Positions 31,201 to 44,600 of a DNA stretch of 64,000 nucleotides are shown here, piece after piece. The position numbers were made by a program, and so were the translations under genes. The stretch comes from Tomocerus qinae. Its lineage: Eukaryota > Arthropoda > Collembola > Entomobryomorpha > Tomoceridae. Where the stretch lies: assembly GCA_020055645.1 (NCBI GenBank), contig CM034547.1:30194513-30258512 (forward strand), given 5' to 3'. Under the pieces are notes generated by a model. The model was given only the letters and a program-made list of their open reading frames with translations. It did no database searches and had not been told where the DNA came from. The number at the start of each line of letters is the position of its first letter. Position 1 is the first letter of the stretch.

Positions 31201-34200
31201 TTAATTTCATAAGAAAGAATACAAAAGTACTTTCATGATATCCGTTAGTTCCATAGAATGATGAATTATACTCAGAGTTTCTATATATTTTCTGTGCATT
31301 TATGAAGATTCAATGATGCAAACCATTGAGAAAAGAAATGGAAGTAAGAATATTTTTAATGACTATAATCGATTGCTAAAATGACTAATGTACATATTAT
31401 AGTAAGAGGACATATACTATGCATGTAATAGGTAACTTGTTAAATCTTCTGTTGACAAGTGTTTAAGTACATATAGGTTATCGTTCTCCCAGACCCAACA
31501 TGAGACGATATTTTTATTGTTTAGGATTATAGATGGAATAATATGGATTATAAACAAGAGTGTTGTTGTGGAGTGAAAATAGTGGTATGAGGTACGTAAT
31601 AAATAGCATTAGGTACACTTGTGTAGACGTGGGTACTACAGATAGCAACAGAGGTTGTTGTTGTACCTATAAAGTAGGTAAGTATTTACATAAGGTTCAG
31701 TGACAGTGGAATTTGAATGAAAAATCTTTTGATGGCATGCATCCAGTTGGAGTTATAAAAAAAGAGAATGTTAGCTAAAGATTGTCGACAAGGCTGCTGT
31801 GGCTTCCGACTTGGCTGAATTGAAGAAAGAATGCCTGAAGGCTTCTGTGACATTTTACGAGATTCGCAATGAAGGAAGGGAAAGTAGATGTACTAGTGAG
31901 TATGGATCGTATAGGTATGTGTGTGAGTGCGATGTGGAGAAAGTCGGCGGTTGTAGTGAAACGAAAGCGTAACGGAGCGAAGGAAGCAAAGAAAACGAGA
32001 CAAGCCTAGTCAGGTAAATTGGTCTCGCCAACATTTTATAAGAAGGCAATCAAATGTCACCCAACCATTTTCATTTCTCGGGGAAAACCTTAGTTACGCT
32101 AGAGAGGTCACGTCATCAAATAAATATCGTCTGTCCGTCCACATCCAAGACTCTCCCTTTCTCTCTTGCCCTGTCAACTCAATAAGATTCCTCGCTTGGC
32201 ATTTGTTTCCTACACCCAAATACTCAAATACTTAAACTGTTTTATACCATCACTGTATATGTCCTTGTAAAACTAAATAGTGATACTATATGAGATATAT
32301 ATTAAATATATATACCAGTGCTTTCACCAAAACATTTCTCCATATAGTATTTAGCGTGTATGTAGCATAGGAGATATTATGTACCTATTATTCCGCACTA
32401 CTGCCAATGCCAGCATAGAAAATAAATATCTGTTGGTACAGATGTATTTAGTATACTCGTTCGTACTTACTTAGATTTAGGTTTACATTAGTTGTGTATC
32501 TCTCAGAGCCTCCAGCCCTTCCAGATTCACTTTCTTCCATTTCTTGACTTACCCAGTTTCACTCTGATACATTGTACAGTTTGATTTGACAGCATTACAG
32601 CACACTCACTCTTATTGCTAATTTGCCACATCCGTGGACCTGCACTTTCTACATGGACTGACTATCCCTGTTTCTCACTCCCCAATAACATCACCACCAC
32701 ACAGATACCTAATTCTTAAAGTAGCAACGTGCAACACCACCACCAACTTCACTCTCCCTGGATTTTCTCTCTAAAATCGTGCAACTTGACTGTTGATATA
32801 AAATTACCAACAGAACATTTATCAGCACTTTACTTATCCCTGCTCTATAGGTACAACTTAATGTAGTAGACGGACATTCAACCAAATCGTCAGACAATCC
32901 ACTTGTATTTCATGGAACCCAGCACTACTGCTTCTCATAACTTTCCAACTAAGCACACCCAAAATATAACTGTTTGTATTTAAGTCTCAAACCCTGCTTC
33001 GCAGAGATAACCTAATTTTACTTGTCGTCTTCTGCCTTTCAAGATGAATTCTTTGACCTCTGGCTCTTTCACCGTTGCAAACTGGAATGGCTATTACGCT
33101 TTATAATTTAGACACCCGAGCCAACCCGACCATCATAATCATTTTCTTTGCTTGTACTCACAAATGCCAATTGGCAAATACTTTATAAACGTACCTTCAA
33201 CGGGCGTGGCTTTTCTTCAAAATTATAGGTTCCTAGTTTATTTATAACAGAATATTACACTATTCCCACTTGCTACTGGCATGTGTATGGATAGGATAGG
33301 AAGTATATTAAATATAGCATCATCAACTTTTGCTGATTTATTTCATTAAGTTTTTGTTTCCTCTTCCATCATTTCGACATCTTAAAGCAAACATTTTAAT
33401 TGAATTATTAGCCAAATTAAAGAAGAAACTGATCTCTGAATCAATGCTACTTAAAGTAAATAGTAACAAACAGCTAGTGCACGTACCTATGTAGCATGTG
33501 TTTGCAAACATAAGCAACTTCATTATTTTTGTGCCATGGGTTTAACAAGAACTACTCAATCCACATCCGCAATTTTATACAATTTGAAGGAAGGATATTG
33601 GATTAGTAGTAAAGTGCCTACTTTTGTAATGTGTAATCTACCATTAATGTAGCTTGTGGAACTTGCATAGATACCTAATGTGGTTATTATCCTTGTTGTG
33701 TGTATACCTTATTCAATTTATGAGAAAGTATTGTTGATTTTAGTTTGTATTAGTAAAACGTGATTTTCAAGATTTCCTGGAAAAACATTGAAAACAATTA
33801 CAGCATGAATGGTTAGAAATAAAGGTAAAGTAGAGGGAAATGTTTGTCAAGAGATTTTGTTGAGGAACATGACCAATGCGTTGCCGATGCCATTAGCACA
33901 AAACACTAATTGCGAGAGTGAAGAAATGACATCTGAATCTGTACGATGTAGTCATGTTGACTTGTTTCCTGATTCCCTTTGATGAGGAAGCCATATTGCT
34001 CATTTCGTCGCTAAGTGCATCCGGAAAACTAACAAGGATCTACCTTACGGTGTGTTAGCAAATGTTCACAACGTAAACAGCTAAGAAAGTTTGGGAGATG
34101 AAAGCAAGCTAAGATCTATATTTAGTACCCACTCGGATTCCGAGGATACAAGTATTGCTATAAAGTAATGCTACAGATACATAAATATATATTTCGTAGA

Positions 34201-35648
34201 AGGGAGGAAACGTTCCTAAGAGCTAGTCATTTCTAACTTAGAGATTATTATACCAAGAGTATAAGTCTAGAGTACCATTTATGTGGATATAGATGCAACT
34301 TTTGGCTATAGCCATGAAGTAGTTTTGTTCTAGCTGGCCTTATGATGTCAATTCATTTCATTTGGTCAGACTCATCACATGTCGAGTTTGTCTTCAGCTT
34401 TCCCCTTGCAATTACCTAACAATTCGACCTTGCTCCCCTCTTATTACCGTCTTCGTCTTATGTAATTCGCTGTTTAGGAGAGCAGAGTCGAGTGGATTGG
34501 AATGAGATGAGGATGTGAGTGAGTGAGATCTTCTTCCTTTTTCTCCCTTTTCCAATCAAACTTTTCTGCCGGTCGCATTGTATCTCTACTATGATGCTAC
34601 ATAGACATACCTATGAGTCAGTACACTAAATGGCTCGTATGCAAGACATAGGAAGTTGTATTGGATATAATACACATAAAAAGTGGTGGTGTGTGGCGTT
34701 ATGTACATTTCCTAAGTGTGTATTGTAAGTAGGAGTGTACACGTTCACGTACTGTGGAAAAGAACACAAGAAAGCAAACAGATGAACAATGAACATGAAA
34801 ATGAGATTTCTGACCACAAAACGCAAGAAAAGAGGGGAGATTCAGACAGAAAAAGACAAGACAATAGGAGAAGGAAAGTCAAACGGGTAGCTAACAGAGT
34901 TAGCAGAACACAAAGAAGGAAAATAAGAATGCACATCTAGCGGGTGAAAGGCGGCGGAGGGGAAAGCGAAATACCATAAAAAATTAAGGTAGCATTGTTT
35001 CCCTTAGTTAAACGTGTTTGCTTTAACTTTCCCTGCTACTACGTCATGTTCTATTTATGTTCTGGCTTGTTTGATACCTATTTGCCGTTGTTCTTAAATA
35101 CTTTATTACCTAATTCTGGTTTTTGGATAAATTAAGCATTCTACGATGTTTCATTACAGGATTTTCTGTGTAAGTAATTTGTGGGCTGGAAAGCCACTAC
35201 GGCTACTTCAATGAAGTGTAGATTTAACAAATAATCTGGTTAGGGTTGTGGTTTAGAGATTTTAGTGATAAAAGAGATTTCTAAGAAAACATTAACTTTT
35301 TAAAGTAGAAAGGGAATTTTTCAGCGTGATTAAATGTCCAAGAAATGGTTGGAAGAGTTAATTCACCGAGACGTATGGAGTTTGGCTAGAGCTAGTATAA
35401 CCCAACACTTTACTTATGTTGGAAGTTTAACACGAGGGAATTACATTCTTGTGAAATACTTAAGTCAAGAATGAATTCTGTTGGAAGTGTGAGTCCAAAC
35501 AAGCTTATAGGATACACTATCAGTTATCATAGCATCAACCACAACAGTCTATGTTCAGAATTCATGGCTGAAGTACTGTGCAGAGTGTACAGATCTGTCC
35601 TATAGGGAATGCATTTTAGACAAGGGAGAAAGCAATAAGGAAAAGATA
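16265..35648. other. Non-coding stretch, no gene recognised
   Basis: No supported gene. The longest open frame (18671-19093, minus strand, 140 codons) and others near 22.0 kb and 18.4 kb lack any recognisable motif and overlap open frames on the opposite strand, as expected by chance. G-over-C blocks: about 17,280-17,760, 18,100-18,320, 27,650-28,170, 29,880-30,500 and 31,500-32,000. C-over-G blocks: about 20,330-20,760, 23,880-24,420, 25,260-25,560, 28,540-29,170, 30,780-31,200 and 32,100-33,000. A short (GA)n run lies near 19,725. At 34,716-34,940 a purine-rich stretch encodes a very basic frame that is best explained by composition. Confidence 0.55.
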
Positions 35649-35664
35649 GCTCGCTAGCGAGCTG
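35649..35664. repeat. 16-bp perfect palindrome
   Basis: AGCTCGCTAGCGAGCT reads the same on both strands and contains an NheI-type core. A palindrome of this length is expected about once by chance in a window of this size, so no function is inferred. Confidence 0.3.
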
Positions 35665-38600
35665 TCGTAATTATTTCTCAGTAATGTCTGTCCTATCCTT
35701 GGGGCTATTAGTAGGTATGTAGAATTACTGGGTTCGACTTTCAGTTGTCATGTCAGGAAAGGGGGAAGGAGAGAGCTATAATAGAAATGGGATTTCTAAT
35801 AGAAGTCATTTACACTTGACTTCTTTTCTCCAGAATGGAGTCCAATGTTGGACTGAGGAGGTTGATTAAGGAACAAGAGAGTCGGAAAACCAATACAACC
35901 CGACGAAATCTTCTATCACGTCAGTAAAGGGGAGAGGAAATACTCACACAAGGGAAAGTCGAGAAAATTCTCAAAGTTACGTTAGACTGTGGTATCCTTT
36001 AAGTTAAGTTAAGCCAAACTTCGTCTGGATTGACACGATGGGATTCGGAGACATTGCAGACTCTTCAGTCAGAATAGAATAGGACGCGAGGCGACACGAC
36101 ATGAGTCCAATTGCACATTCAGATTGTGAATTTCGAGTTGTTCCGTTGTCGTCAATGTCAGATTCAGGGCCCATGCCAAAGCAGCATACCATACCCTGCC
36201 AGCATAACCATCAACATCAACTCACATCACCAGACAGGCTGATATGTCTACGGACCATTCACATACGACAATAAAGCATTTTCCCCTTTTTTGTCTCAAT
36301 ATCTTTGATTCCAACAAAAAAAACTGATTTTTTTCAAAATCGTAGATGATTGGCACTTTCAACATGTTAATGAAATTCTTCTTTCGCCGTCTAAACAATA
36401 CATACAATTTTTTTCATACCAAAAAGCCCAAATATTTCTCAAACTCTTTTTATGGTAGAGATAGAGAAAGTGTAAATGAAGTTTACCGCGTCCACAAAAA
36501 CTTTTTATGATATTTCATCTCTTGGACAGAGAAATATTGCATGGTGAAAGTTCTACCTTGTAAACACCCTTGATTTAATTTTCAATATAAAAATGTTTAA
36601 AACTACCCCCTAAATATTCCATAAAAGTTTACGCGTGTGTTGAACGCTCCCTCAGTGAAAGCTACATTAAACTGAAGGAGAAGAAAAGTTACGTAATAGA
36701 AGTGCATTGGAGTTGAGAGCTGGAGGTGATGCAAGGAAAAGGCATGAGGCGAGCACCCAATCTCTATTATGGCTATATCTGTCTTGTTTGTGAATCGGAG
36801 ACTCAACTCGACAGCCCGCCACCCTTACAATGCAATGTTCTCACTCTCAGCCAACTTTGCCCGTTATTACTGTCACTAGGAAGGAAAGGGAGGAAATTTA
36901 AGACTGATAGATTTTCTCCCTTGTCTCATATTGTAGTACACTCACATTCCTATCTCTCTCCATTTGCAAGGGAAAGGAAAGGAATATAATAGCCCTATTA
37001 TAATTCTTTTTCAGAATCTCGCATCACAACATTTCTACGTATTGCATGCAATATGCCGGTCTTTTTCCATTTCCTTACTCCTAGTAATTTCGTTTGTCAA
37101 TAAAACATATTAGCATTTATACAAGTTATCTGTATACGCACTACATTCAATGCATACACAATTTCCGAACTCATTTATTGACGGAGGGTGCCACTATATA
37201 CAAGGGAAGTTAAATTACAGGCCTTATTTGCTTTTATACACAAGAAAATGCATTCGCAAGGGTACATTTTACTAATAGTGTGCGTCGAACTCGAGTTGGG
37301 GTGAAATGTTAAATGACTCCAATACGAAATTCAATCAGATCTAAATGACACTAATACTGATACGGGTGGTAGTTAAAGCCTAGGTACTCAGGCTACACAT
37401 AATGTTAGATAACCCTAAATAATAATCATTATCATCTGCATTCCTAATGTGTACTTATGCTGCACACATTTATCTGACTGAGACGAGTCATGCCAATCAA
37501 TACTGCAATGTCAAGGTTATTACCACTCCATTCGGAACTCTCAAGATTGCGTGTTTATGACTTGGACGTGAACATTACTGTGTACAGGTACATATTACTA
37601 TTTTTGTGCTACCTATAGAGTATATATATAATATATACTTAGAGTATGCTATATGACCCTTATAAACTTTATTATATGTCTTTTGCGAGTGTTGCTGACG
37701 GTTATTAGTATGACATGACAAGGTGTAATTGCAATCTTAAATGCTGTTAGTTCTTTCGTGACAGATGATCGTAAAAATTCTTAGTTTTCCCAGACTGGAA
37801 TTTACCAGTTTATAGCCGTGGTAGTTTAGATTTGCGCAGTAATAGTATTACAGCTTATAGGTGTAACAGAAGTATGTGTAGCATTTAATCTCAGTGTCAA
37901 TGATTACGGGGGATTTCTTCGGTTTAGTTGTATGCAATCTACGGAAGAGAGCTCAGGTAGATTTAGATAAGTAAAGCTCCTTGGATTATGTTAAGAGAGT
38001 AGCTGTTGAGGGAATGTTTGTAGTTGAGAAAGCAATGCATTTATTGGATACATATAAAGGGTGGGAAGACTTAGGAGGCTTATCTGATGGTGTGGGGGAT
38101 TAGAGAGAATGTCTTGTTACTACTCTGACAAGGAGATAAACTAAAAGTTTAGAGTGCTTTGGTTTGGCGGAGAGCACACGTAATTAAGTATATTACTCCC
38201 TTCTGGAATGTTTGGTGACAACTTAATGACTGTAATTGTCTCTTTTCTGTGTGCCTACATAATTCCACTTTGCTAATTGGAATGTTCCTGATTTTTATGT
38301 TCATTTTAGGTAGTTTTACATTTCGTGATTACTGGGGTGACACGTTGTGATAATATTTGTAAATTGCACGGGCACCATAACAAGGTCTGAATTTTAAATA
38401 GTTCTCTTCTGTGGCTAGGGACTTCCCTTCACGCTCATATTCACACAAAGAATAATAAAACTAAAGCCATTTCGGTGGGAAGTGACAGAGAGATATGCAT
38501 TTGATGTCACATCATTCGTCTCCTAATGTAATTGATAAATAGATATATAATCGAGTTGAAGGATATGAAATGCACATGTATGCAAATCGGGAAAAAGAGG

Positions 38601-41600
38601 CAAGTGTCGCTGAGTACTCCGAGAACCCTAAGGTACTGCCCTCACTTTGCTATTTCTTTACAACCAACAACTCGAGTTGAGACAAAAGTGCATGTTAAAT
38701 TGAAAGAGAGAATAGCTAGTAATGGGAATACATTGTAATAGTAGTTGGAGGGGGAGGAATGGTAACGTATCCCACTGAGAGGAGTAAAGGATTCCATTCT
38801 TATGTGAATCTGTAGAGGAATACTAAACTTTCACTATTTTTCAATTTGTAGAAGATGTTTTTGACAAATTCTGATTTTTATGGGCAAGTGGCCCACTAAA
38901 GCCTTCCCCAGAGCGTCCTTTACAAACCATTTTTGGATGCTGAATTGCTCCAAGGCTCTTATGAACGCAATGTGCATATACCTAACATATACATAACAAT
39001 AAGACAGTCTATATAGTATATACGACCTTAAGTATCCTTCTATAAATATATGATAAGTACAACATCACTTCACATCGTCACATCACATTCCAGTTTGCAC
39101 TATCTGTATTACATCATAACATAACAAAACACACTTTACTCATGCAATTCTCCTGAAGTAAAAAGTCCTGTTATGTGTCCCTCTTTTGTTTCTTGGCATA
39201 TACAGATTTATAGTACATAAATATTCTATACTGAGCCTTTAGTACTCATATAAAATGCATACTCTACACGTTGTAATTGTAAAAGAGAAATTGCCAGTAG
39301 CAAACGTACCAATAAATACAGAAAAAACCTCGCAAATGTATGCTATATGTATACATATGTACATATTATTGTAAAATAGTTACGCTTTTTGGGTATTCTT
39401 TGGGAGTATACTAGCTACCAGTAGGTCAGCAGACGAGTACTACAATTGCACTTTCACTGCGGTGACACAGTATTCTGATGAAAATATCTACACAAGATTA
39501 TGTACAGTGTACTGTTTCAGCAATAAGTAATATCTGTAGAAGCCAGGCCTGAGACTTGACTGCACTCAAAGCCATTCGTTGCTGAGCAGATGAAGATTCG
39601 AGTGAAACGAAGCACCAGTCGATGAGGACACAGCTTGAGTCGCTGAAATTACAACAAATAATCTGTGGATATTGGACTGCGACTCTCTGGTTATTACTTT
39701 TGGTATTAGGGAGGGCAGAGACAAGCCAAACCCTGACAGACCCGGTCGTGTCTTGTTATTAGATAGTTGAAGAAGAGGAGCAAGGGGAAATGACCAAAAG
39801 AGCCACCAACATGATTATACGAATTACAGATGGTCGCCTTTGCTCTCCTCTCTCGGTCACACACACAGGTCACATTGAACTACGCACGACGACAAACTCA
39901 TCTAGAACGTTAAAACCAGGAAGGAAGTCAGCTAAAACAGCCCAAAAGGAAATTAACATGAAGCTTCTGCTTTAATTCCTATTTACTTTCTCTACTAGAT
40001 TACATGCGAACTAAATCACATCTCAATTTCGTTCGCAGGATAACAAGACTTAAATTACATATAGAAACCATACATGTAAGTTGCTGTCTACTATTACACA
40101 GCAGCCAGCAAACTTATTATGTAAACAAAATATTTTATATGCTATCTCTTATATGCCAATTGGAAGTTAATTACTCATCTCTACGAGGTCATTGCACATC
40201 TACCTATACAGATTACATATATCAATAAAATCCTAATACTAAATGACATTTTAGGCAGAATCAATATTATAATACTCATTATTTTAGTGACAAGCCACCA
40301 ATCAATCTACTTTTTACAACAATACCGAAAAATGGGAACATTTACTATTATGACCCATGACATCATTATCTACCATATTATCTTCATTTAACAAAAATAA
40401 GAAAGTCAGTACACCGGATGCTACTGTATTGTAAAAATTGTAACACAAATGTAGTCCAGAGCTTATGACTCAAATTCGGTGTAAAAGGACAATTGTGCAA
40501 TGTGTTTTTCTGCGATATCTCTACTGAGCATAATGTAATTATTTATGTTATCAAAAGTATTTTGGGGTCCTAGAAGAGCTGCTGCTGGGTTCTGTTCTAC
40601 AAGGACATAATTCAAAAAGATGAATTCAGGTCAGGACTTGGAGTAGCAGCAGCAGAATTCCGTCACCAGATGATATAATACAGAAAATTGTGTTCACTTT
40701 TCTCTTTCTCTGGAACAATTAACACCGGCTCTACGCTTGGGATTACACAGTCATGCATGTTGCGTATTTTCTCTACGTGCAGGAAAGGAAAATAGAAAAA
40801 TACTATTCCCCCATTTGTCAACATCATCCGGATGCAGTCTGAGTCTTCTGAGTTATATCTGTAATATAAAAATACTCTTAGTTTTTATTTTGAGTCCAAT
40901 TTTTTTCCAAAATGTCTATTTTTATCACATCAATAACGTATTTTATACTATTAATACCAATAGTACCTAAAATTGTTTATAGTAGAATTTTTCTGTAGTT
41001 TTACTATTAGAGATTAAGATGGGAAACGTGATAGTAGTAGATATTATTTGAAGTTGTGCTTTGTAGAGAAGAGTAATATTTCGGTCTCATTATAATTCTC
41101 TTTCGACTTTAGATACAACAACCAGATGAAAGCTTAGATAAATCCTCTTTGCTAAAACATTAAACATAAAAGCATTCCTATCACGTTGCATCCAATAACC
41201 ATATCATTGATAAGTCTTTTCAAAATTCTGGGCTCGATTAACTTCAAGAGACAGGCACCAAAACCCAGAATAACATATAAACCTTATCTTATCGCAGCAA
41301 TTCATCCAATTCCTTATAGTGCTTGATAATTGTTACAAATACGTACTAAATCTGATCTGATAGTGGTTGTAGAGAAAGTGAAGTATTATTGAGAGATCAA
41401 TTAATTGCATACGCATTCACTTTCTTATCTTCAAATTGTTACACGATGATATCTACAGATAGTTATATGCATAATGCAGGATATTTATGTAGGCATTATA
41501 AATTTTTGTGATTACTTCTAAGATTCTTGGCAGAGTATTCCGTTTCTCCTTGAAAACTTTGTTTAGCCTTGATTGATTAGAGTGGTAATTATTATACAAG

Positions 41601-44600
41601 GTTACATCCTGCAGAAGTGTAAAGAGGCAGATAAAAGCTTGGAGAGTAATTTAACTTTTCTAAACAGGTACAAGGAGAATAGAAGTTTGACATATCTGGT
41701 GAATACCAAATGCAAATAGAATCTGAAAATGTTATCTTGTGACCTTCCAACTTCACAAGGTTCCCTTTTAACAAGGATACTTTGAATTTCAACATGATTA
41801 GGAAGTGTATCGATAAAACACACTATTATTGAATATATTATTACACTGATGTTACGTGTTTAGAAATATATAGTGACTAACTCTCAGCTCAGTCAATCAA
41901 TTTAAGGAATGATTTTGTACGAATAAAGTCGTGAAACGTAATGCAGTATATAAATCTTGATCAATTTCGATAGGGGGAAAGTATCTTCTCGAAGGATGTG
42001 ACTTCATCAACTCCCTTATACAGGCTATTTGAACTTGAGCTGCGCCTGGGAGAAACTATTTCGCTCAATCTTTCCGACTTTTTGCCGCATATCATTTCAC
42101 GATAGCATAATCCAATTTTCTTCTCAGAAGCTTTTCCATTTACTTTGCATATCTCTACTCAACTGGTCCAAGGTCTGGATTATGGATTATCATTGCCTTT
42201 CCATATCATGGTGCATGTGCATTTTATACTTATGCACTGGAACTGATTGAGGGCTTAAAGAACATCACTAGTGACTCACCTACTTACTTTGACACACTGT
42301 AGTAACTATATCTGCAACACCAAGGCAGATGGAGATAATTGACACAATTTATACATGTAAAGGACACATTAGCATTTAATAGATCCATCATTACGAAACA
42401 TGAGAAACATTAATCAATTTTGGTTGTGAAAATTCCTTTATAAAGATTCCAGCAAGAAATGTTGATAAATTAAACATATAAAAGGAATATAGAGATGAAT
42501 GTTCACACAAATTATTTAAAGAATGTCAAAACATCGAGAAATACGAAACGATTGACAAAAAATGTAGTATTACTATATGTAAAATGAGCTTAGTATTTTA
42601 GTATTTAGCTATTTTTAGCATTGAGTATAAATGAATCACGGCAGAGAAATAGTAGGAGATGATACGTGCTGCGGAAAGTTGATAAAATATTTATTTTCAA
42701 TTAAGTACCTATACCCACTAGTTGTGGTTTTACTAATAAATTGAATTTCTATATGTACACAAAGCGGGAAATCGATGCAGTTCATTGGAGAGCATGTGAA
42801 AGTAACGGAGAAGTATTCCTGTGAGACGTCGGTTGTTCATACGTGTAAGTATTACATTAGAGGAAGATATTATTTAAGTTGTAGGTGGTTGGCCCGCATG
42901 TTTGCCGATTGGCTTACAGATACATTATATTATATCGGCCTTAATGGTAAGTAGGTATGTGGGTTGATATAAGTAAAGCCAAAGTACACAAAAGTCCGAA
43001 ATCGAATCAAAGTCTGTTTTTCAAAGGCTCAAAAACCATTAGTGCTTCCCGTAATCAAGACAGCGAGGCTCTTTGGGTGGGTGAGCTTTTAGCAGAAAGA
43101 AGACTTTCCTCTGTTTCTTTCTACATAACTGCCAATTCTATTCGTATTGGCATTCTTGCCGAATCTGAAATAAAGAGTCTTGCTTGGCTTCGTCTGGCAC
43201 AGCACCCGATTCGTGAGTTGCATTTCCAATTGTTTACTTCGCATTAGATATACAATGTCCATCTCAGTCCGGTCTGCTCCATGTGCTTCTACTTCAAACC
43301 AAACCTGTTTTTTTGCAACGCACGAGTGTTGCTCCAAGCTCACTCCACACAAGTCCTCTAGAAATAGCAAACAAATGACGAAAAAGAATCTCACTTAAGA
43401 GAAAATGAGAAGCGAGATGGATGCACCTACTAGCGACTAAACCCGACTAAATAAATGTATCTGTATTACTAATGTGTTCTCTAACTGCGCCATCCTTGCC
43501 CAAAGCATAAAGACAATACAGTTAATTCATTGATTCTGCTCTGGGTGAATGGGTCTTACTTAATGCACAAGTTCAGTACACTAAAGTAAATAAACATTAC
43601 ATGTCCTTAGCCACGTTCTTCCCACATCCTATACAAAACTTAATGACCATAAGTAACCTCGCATGTCGTATCCTATAAAAACTATCTACGCATTTACCGA
43701 TAACAGAGACTCCCCATTAAATCTGTTGGAGACTGTCACCACAGGACACTAATATGTTTTCACTTTCTCGTCATCTCTATCGCAATGTCCTCGAGCATCC
43801 TCCACTCTTGTCATAAAACAAAAATTCACTTTCATCACACCCAAAAAGTGCTCTTGAGATAAGTACTTCAATTACACTGCTAACTACTCTCGTCCTTGTG
43901 GGTGGCTTTTACTTGCAATTTAATGTACATAAAAATAAATGGACAGGAATAAACAATTTCTATTAGTTTACCCGTATAATAACTCAAAATACCCAAAATG
44001 TCCAAAAGAAAACACGCTAAAAATATACTTAAAAAATAAGTGTCTACATGTAGTACCTTCAACCTTAATGTTGATTGTATGAGATTTGAGTAAATCTGCA
44101 TTCCTTAACCCTGTAAGGCTTTATACTGATAAACCAAATGGGCATTCAAAAATGATGCTCATATTTATAGTGATAGGTAAATCAGTGAATCGGAGTCTCG
44201 AATAAATGCATTTTTATGAGTTTCAAACTCTTCAGTACAACTTTTTCGAATCCAAAGCATAATATTATGTTCACAGACTGGACTAAGATATCCTTTGAGG
44301 AGAAAACTGCTTATAGTTGTACCATTGTTCACTTCAAATCATATTTGCATTGATCTTGATTATATTATTAGAGAAAAGCAACGTAGCGTGCAGATAGCCG
44401 AGTGGTATTAGTAGAAAATGTATTTGGATTTGGTTTTCCTATAAAAAGTTTGTAGCTGCACAGCAAATTGCATTTGTAGGAATTGAAGTTAGAATTTTGA
44501 ATGGTAGGGAGGAGGGAGCTACTTATAATATTATAATCATAGCCAAGGCTGGGGAAAGCGTGGAATAAAGTGAGCAATGCAATGTGATGAGAGAATGCGA

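Noticed and set aside
34716..34940. Highly basic 74-codon open frame rich in Arg, Lys and Asp
   Set aside because: The protein composition simply follows a purine-rich tract; no recognisable fold, and no sign of a gene around it.
35649..35664. 16-bp palindrome as an operator or recombination site
   Set aside because: About one such palindrome is expected by chance in 64 kb and no gene is near.
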